Origin: Rhynchospora pubera
Lineage: Eukaryota > Streptophyta > Magnoliopsida > Poales > Cyperaceae
Assembly: GCA_028095005.1 (NCBI GenBank)
Contig: CM051461.1
Coordinates: 174,041,144 to 174,105,143, forward strand
Length of the DNA: 64,000 bases
Reading direction: 5' to 3'
Shown: positions 60,527-64,000 of the stretch, in pieces
Layout: each line of letters begins with the position of its first letter
Position numbering within the stretch: position 1 is the stretch's first letter
Translations under genes and position numbers: made by a program
Notes under the pieces: model-generated
Databases searched by the model: none
What the model saw: only the letters and a program-made list of their open reading frames with translations
What the model was told of the DNA's origin: nothing

Positions 60527-62050
60527 TACATATTTACATACTCGTGTAATTCAAGCTGCAATATCCTTCTAAAATATATTTCATGTACATGAATATTGAC
60601 GCGTAGTGTCTTGTTTATTTTAATTCCCCGGAATGCTCCATGTTTCTCGGTGAATGAGTGAACTGAATTATTTCGATCCATTTTCACGGTTTAAAGCGCA
60701 AAAAGCTTAAATCATGAGTTGATTAACGGCAAAGTGTTAAGAAACAACCCATGTAAAGTTAAAAGATGAAGCTAGAGGATTAAAATATTTGCAAATTGGT
60801 TAAATTTCTCAAGGCATATATAAAGGCAAAATCATATTCCAGAAGCTTATAAAACAGAGGTAAAGAATCCTTGAAAGCAACAAATATAATAAAGGACGTT
60901 AGCGTTTGATTGTGATTATGCAAGAATATCGCAAAACATATTTTTGAGCAAGTATAATTAGTGCGAATAGTGTGAGGCAATCCTTCTGATAAAGCTGCTT
61001 TAATGAAATCTTTGTTTAGTTGGATTATAATTTAAGGCGTGAATCCAATTGCGATCTAGCCATATTATTTTTTTCTTGATATCTAGAGATTTTAGATCTC
61101 AAGGAACGTATTATTTAAAATTGCTATAGAACTACAAAGTGAACCCAACATCCTTTTTACAAAGTATATATATTTTTTTAATTGTTCTCAATTGTTACAA
61201 AGTTTTTTTTTATTTTTCCTCAATTTATTCAGTAATTTAATTTCTATTTCTGTTGATAAATCCATAAAATTAGAATTATTGCTGTTGTTGAAGAATGTAA
61301 AAATAGTTATAGATCTTTTTGTTTACAAAATTTGCACTTCTTTGAAAAAGCTCATTTCGTAGTTTACTCAAGTTTGTGGATTATTGCTAGAGTCGTTCAG
61401 GTGTTTGAACACCATCTCAGAAATATAAAGATGTTCTATGATAACTTGTATGTAATTAGTACATTTTTCTTTGGTAGTTCTTAAGCTTGTCTTTTCTAAT
61501 CTAGAAAAATCAATTCTCAATTTCTTATTAATTAAAATTTTACATTTTTACCTAAAACTGTTATTCATCTTTGAATTAGCCCCCTTATCTAACATGTGCT
61601 AAACAATCCAATTACTCATAAAATATATTATAGAACCTATAACATTAACATATACGTCAATGTGAAACAATCATTTATCTTTCGACATTCTTGTAAATTT
61701 TAACCGTACTTTTACTATATATATAAACCATATCTAAATTTACCCTAGCTACTTCCATCAATACAATGTATAAATAAATATGTCAAAGTTAATGAATTGA
61801 GGTTGGATTTGATCAAATTTCTATTTCGAGTACAAAATTTCATTAAATCTTAAATCATTGTCAAGACTCAAGACTCATGATTGTATGAATTATCATACTT
61901 TGGAACTTTCGTTATTGTTTTCTACAAGCACGTGTAAGGAAGAGTGGTCGTTTTCGTGTACTCAAATCATGCTTTGGGAAAAAAGAAATTAATCTTTCCA
62001 ACTCTCGCTCTCCTTTTTTTTTTCCTGTTCCTTGGAAGACGAAAACTAAC
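60527..62050. other. AT-rich intergenic, no gene recognised
   Basis: No coding or repeat structure is supported until the pyrimidine-rich leader of the PIP5K-like gene. Confidence 0.5.
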
Positions 62051-62079
62051 GAACCCTGGTGTGGAAGCATACCCACTCC

Positions 62080-62105
62080 TCTCTCTCTCTCTCTCTCTCT
62101 CTCTC
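62080..62105. repeat. (CT)n microsatellite in the PIP5K-like leader
   Basis: About twelve CT units, in the position of a 5' UTR pyrimidine tract. Confidence 0.9.
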
Positions 62106-62971
62106 GTAGCTTGCTTAGTAGCTTCTCTTCTGTACACCATTTGTGCCCCTTTTTCGACAGATAAAAGCTCTACCCATCTCGCTCGAACCTCTATCTTGTA
62201 CTGTTGATGCCTCTCTAATCACGCCAAACAGCTAACTGTAAGCACCTCCTCCCTCTCCCAAGATAGTTTCAATACTGCTCCTAAGTAGCCTTGGCTAATA
62301 CCCAACTTTAAATCTCTTCGTGATCCAGTTAATTGGTTGGGAATTCGCAATATTCCATGATTTACAGGAAATTCTAGAAAACATTTTACTGTTTGACAGT
62401 AAAAACTTGAGATATTCCTTTGTTTGAAAGTTCAGTTTTGGGTTGTGGGAAACTTCAGCTGAAATTTGGGATTTGTTTTTGCTTCCTTTAATGTACTATT
62501 TCGAGGTAGTCCTTAGATAAATTTATATCCCATGCTTTACGTTTGGATTTTATTATGTGTTGGCTCAATATATAGTGCCCTTTTATTGTTTTTTTTTTTA
62601 AATTAACTTTGTGGATCAATTATCAGGATTCCAAGAGCAACTGCTTTGTTTGAGAGTTGAGACAGATTGGTGGTACAGATTGGCAGCTCAGTTGACTGGT
62701 ACAGTGCATTGCCAGTACAGGTACTTTATAGTTAAAACATGCTTAGGTTCTCACATTTAAATTTTTAGTTTTAAGAAAATATCCACTGTTGGGCTGGTTG
62801 GTACACTAGCGCTGATACTCATATGCATAACAGTATGTAACCTTCTCTTTACCTTACCAAAATTCAAAATTACAACCTTAATTTCTGAACAAGATCTTGA
62901 CTTCTAATTTTTTATTTTTAGGTCACTACATAATACAGACAAAAAGTGCAATATTGTTTCTTGATTTATGA

Positions 62972-64000
62972 ATGTCAGCCCACATAGAAACCTCCGATGA
63001 ACCAGGAACCACCACCTGTTCTGGCAGATCTGGGCCCTACCGTGAGGGCAGTTGCAACCTAGAACAAATACTGTCGCAACGTCTAACTCCATCTAGTAGT
63101 CTAGATCCAAATGCTGGGTTCAAAGTTGGGGAGGTTATTCTTCCTAATGGGGACAGCTATTCTGGTACACTATTGGGTGACACACCTGAAGGATCTGGCA
63201 AGTACATATGGTCTGATGGATGCATTTACGATGGCGAATGGAGGCGAGGTATGAGGCATGGGGTAGGGAAAACTATATGGCCTGATGGCTGTATATATGA
63301 AGGGGAGTATTCAGGTGGGTACATGCATGGTACTGGTACGTTTATCCGACCTGATAACTTAACTTACAAAGGTAGATTTAAGTTAAATTTAAAGCATGGG
63401 TTAGGGTCACAAATATACCCAAATGGAGATGCATTTGAAGGTCCATGGATTCAAGGCTCAATAGAGGGTCATGGGAAATACACATGGTGTAATGGGAATG
63501 TTTATGAGGGAAACATGAAAGATGGCTTGATGAATGGCAAAGGAATACTTACATGGAAAAATGGCGACAATTACGAGGGAAATTGGCTTAATGGCATGAT
63601 GCATGGATATGGTGTTTACACTTGGAATGAAGGGGGGTGCTATGTTGGTACATGGACAAGGGGATTAAAAGATGGAAAAGGTGTGTTTTACCCCAAAGGA
63701 TCTATAATGCCGGCCACACATGAGCTATCTATAAATGTTCTTAGAAAAAGGGGCTTGTTACCTGATTTAAGGAGGCACAGTCTGGGGTCACGAATCCTTC
63801 ACTCATCTACAGTTGACATGGGAAATATAAAAGTTGGTGTTACAAATGATAGATCTAGGTTGAAAAATATGCCGTTGGAGAGAAGGTGGAGTCTTGAGGG
63901 GGCGATGATAGAAAAGATTGTAGGGGATAGTGAGGATCAGGTACCAACTGAACCCAGTGTACCACTCTTGGAGAGGGAGTATATGCAAGGGGTGCTCATC
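62972..64000 (+). CDS. MORN-repeat phosphatidylinositol 4-phosphate 5-kinase, 5' part only
   Basis: The open frame from ATG 62972 runs 343 codons to the window edge without an intron. A TGA directly precedes the ATG (62969-62971), fixing the start. Residues about 50-230 contain eight MORN repeats (YSGTLLGDTPEGSGKYIW, YDGEWRRGMRHGVGKTIW, and so on to YVGTWTRGLKDGKGVFYP), followed by LRKRGLLPDLRR and a Ser/Arg-rich linker. This is the N-terminal module of plant type I/II PIP5Ks, which make PtdIns(4,5)P2 at the plasma membrane; the kinase domain lies beyond the window. The repeat sequence and linker look closest to the PIP5K7/8/9 branch (recognition only). Leader exons probably end at 62237 and span 62627-62720, with the coding exon starting at 62922. 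Confidence 0.92.
   Translation, partial: MSAHIETSDEPGTTTCSGRSGPYREGSCNLEQILSQRLTPSSSLDPNAGFKVGEVILPNGDSYSGTLLGDTPEGSGKYIWSDGCIYDGEWRRGMRHGVGKTIWPDGCIYEGEYSGGYMHGTGTFIRPDNLTYKGRFKLNLKHGLGSQIYPNGDAFEGPWIQGSIEGHGKYTWCNGNVYEGNMKDGLMNGKGILTWKNGDNYEGNWLNGMMHGYGVYTWNEGGCYVGTWTRGLKDGKGVFYPKGSIMPATHELSINVLRKRGLLPDLRRHSLGSRILHSSTVDMGNIKVGVTNDRSRLKNMPLERRWSLEGAMIEKIVGDSEDQVPTEPSVPLLEREYMQGVLI

Noticed and set aside
1..64000. CRISPR arrays, bacterial operons, organelle DNA insertion
   Set aside because: No regularly spaced direct repeats with unique spacers, and no stretch resembling plastid or mitochondrial genes; the window is ordinary nuclear plant DNA.

Overview
The window is nuclear DNA of a eudicot flowering plant. 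The genes have short exons, GT-AG (and some GC-AG) introns and AT-rich intergenic DNA. The recognisable genes are plant families: a plastid bL9 ribosomal protein with a transit-type N terminus, an ENO3-type enolase, a MORN-repeat PIP5K, a plant kelch protein and Golgi O-fucosyltransferase-like proteins. MITEs, SINEs and a badnavirus/tungrovirus-like endogenous pararetrovirus fill much of the space between them. The species cannot be fixed from sequence reading alone.

Layout. 1-6.7 kb: no firm gene; a decayed LINE tail and several MITEs. 6.7-11.4 kb: two tandem minus-strand O-fucosyltransferase-like paralogues. The upstream one has two exons and the RGDK motif. The downstream one has no intron and a 16-residue gap at that motif. 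11.5-15.6 kb: intergenic DNA with foldback elements and tiny retro-insertions. 15.58-23.10 kb: a composite element, which is the most unusual object here. A decayed pararetrovirus (coiled-coil P2-like ORF, movement/capsid/protease/RT/RNase H polyprotein, an extra 3' ORF behind a splice-acceptor-like tract, then promoter, poly(A) signal and Met-tRNA primer site) lies between terminal inverted repeats built from about 30-bp subunits. The whole block is bounded by a perfect 9-bp direct repeat, as expected for a Mutator-like transposition. 23.1-26.2 kb: MITEs. 26.2-31.4 kb: a 12-coding-exon ENO3-type enolase with several active-site substitutions and two GC-AG introns. 31.4-37.4 kb: no firm gene; a tandem repeat, a strong 17-bp hairpin and a purine-rich block. 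38.35-44.12 kb: a 13-exon kelch gene with an Au-like SINE in intron 2. 44.97-47.30 kb: six-exon plastid ribosomal protein bL9. 48.62-49.41 kb: a small two-exon minus-strand gene for a 78-residue protein. 49.5-62 kb: gene-poor DNA with MITEs and a truncated SINE. 62.97-64.0 kb: the 5' part of a MORN-repeat phosphatidylinositol 4-phosphate 5-kinase, which runs off the window.

The host genes are unrelated housekeeping or signalling genes; no operon-like cooperation is implied. The gene models were built by hand from reading frame and splice sites and were checked for frame continuity across every junction. Family names come from recognition of conserved motifs, not from a database search.
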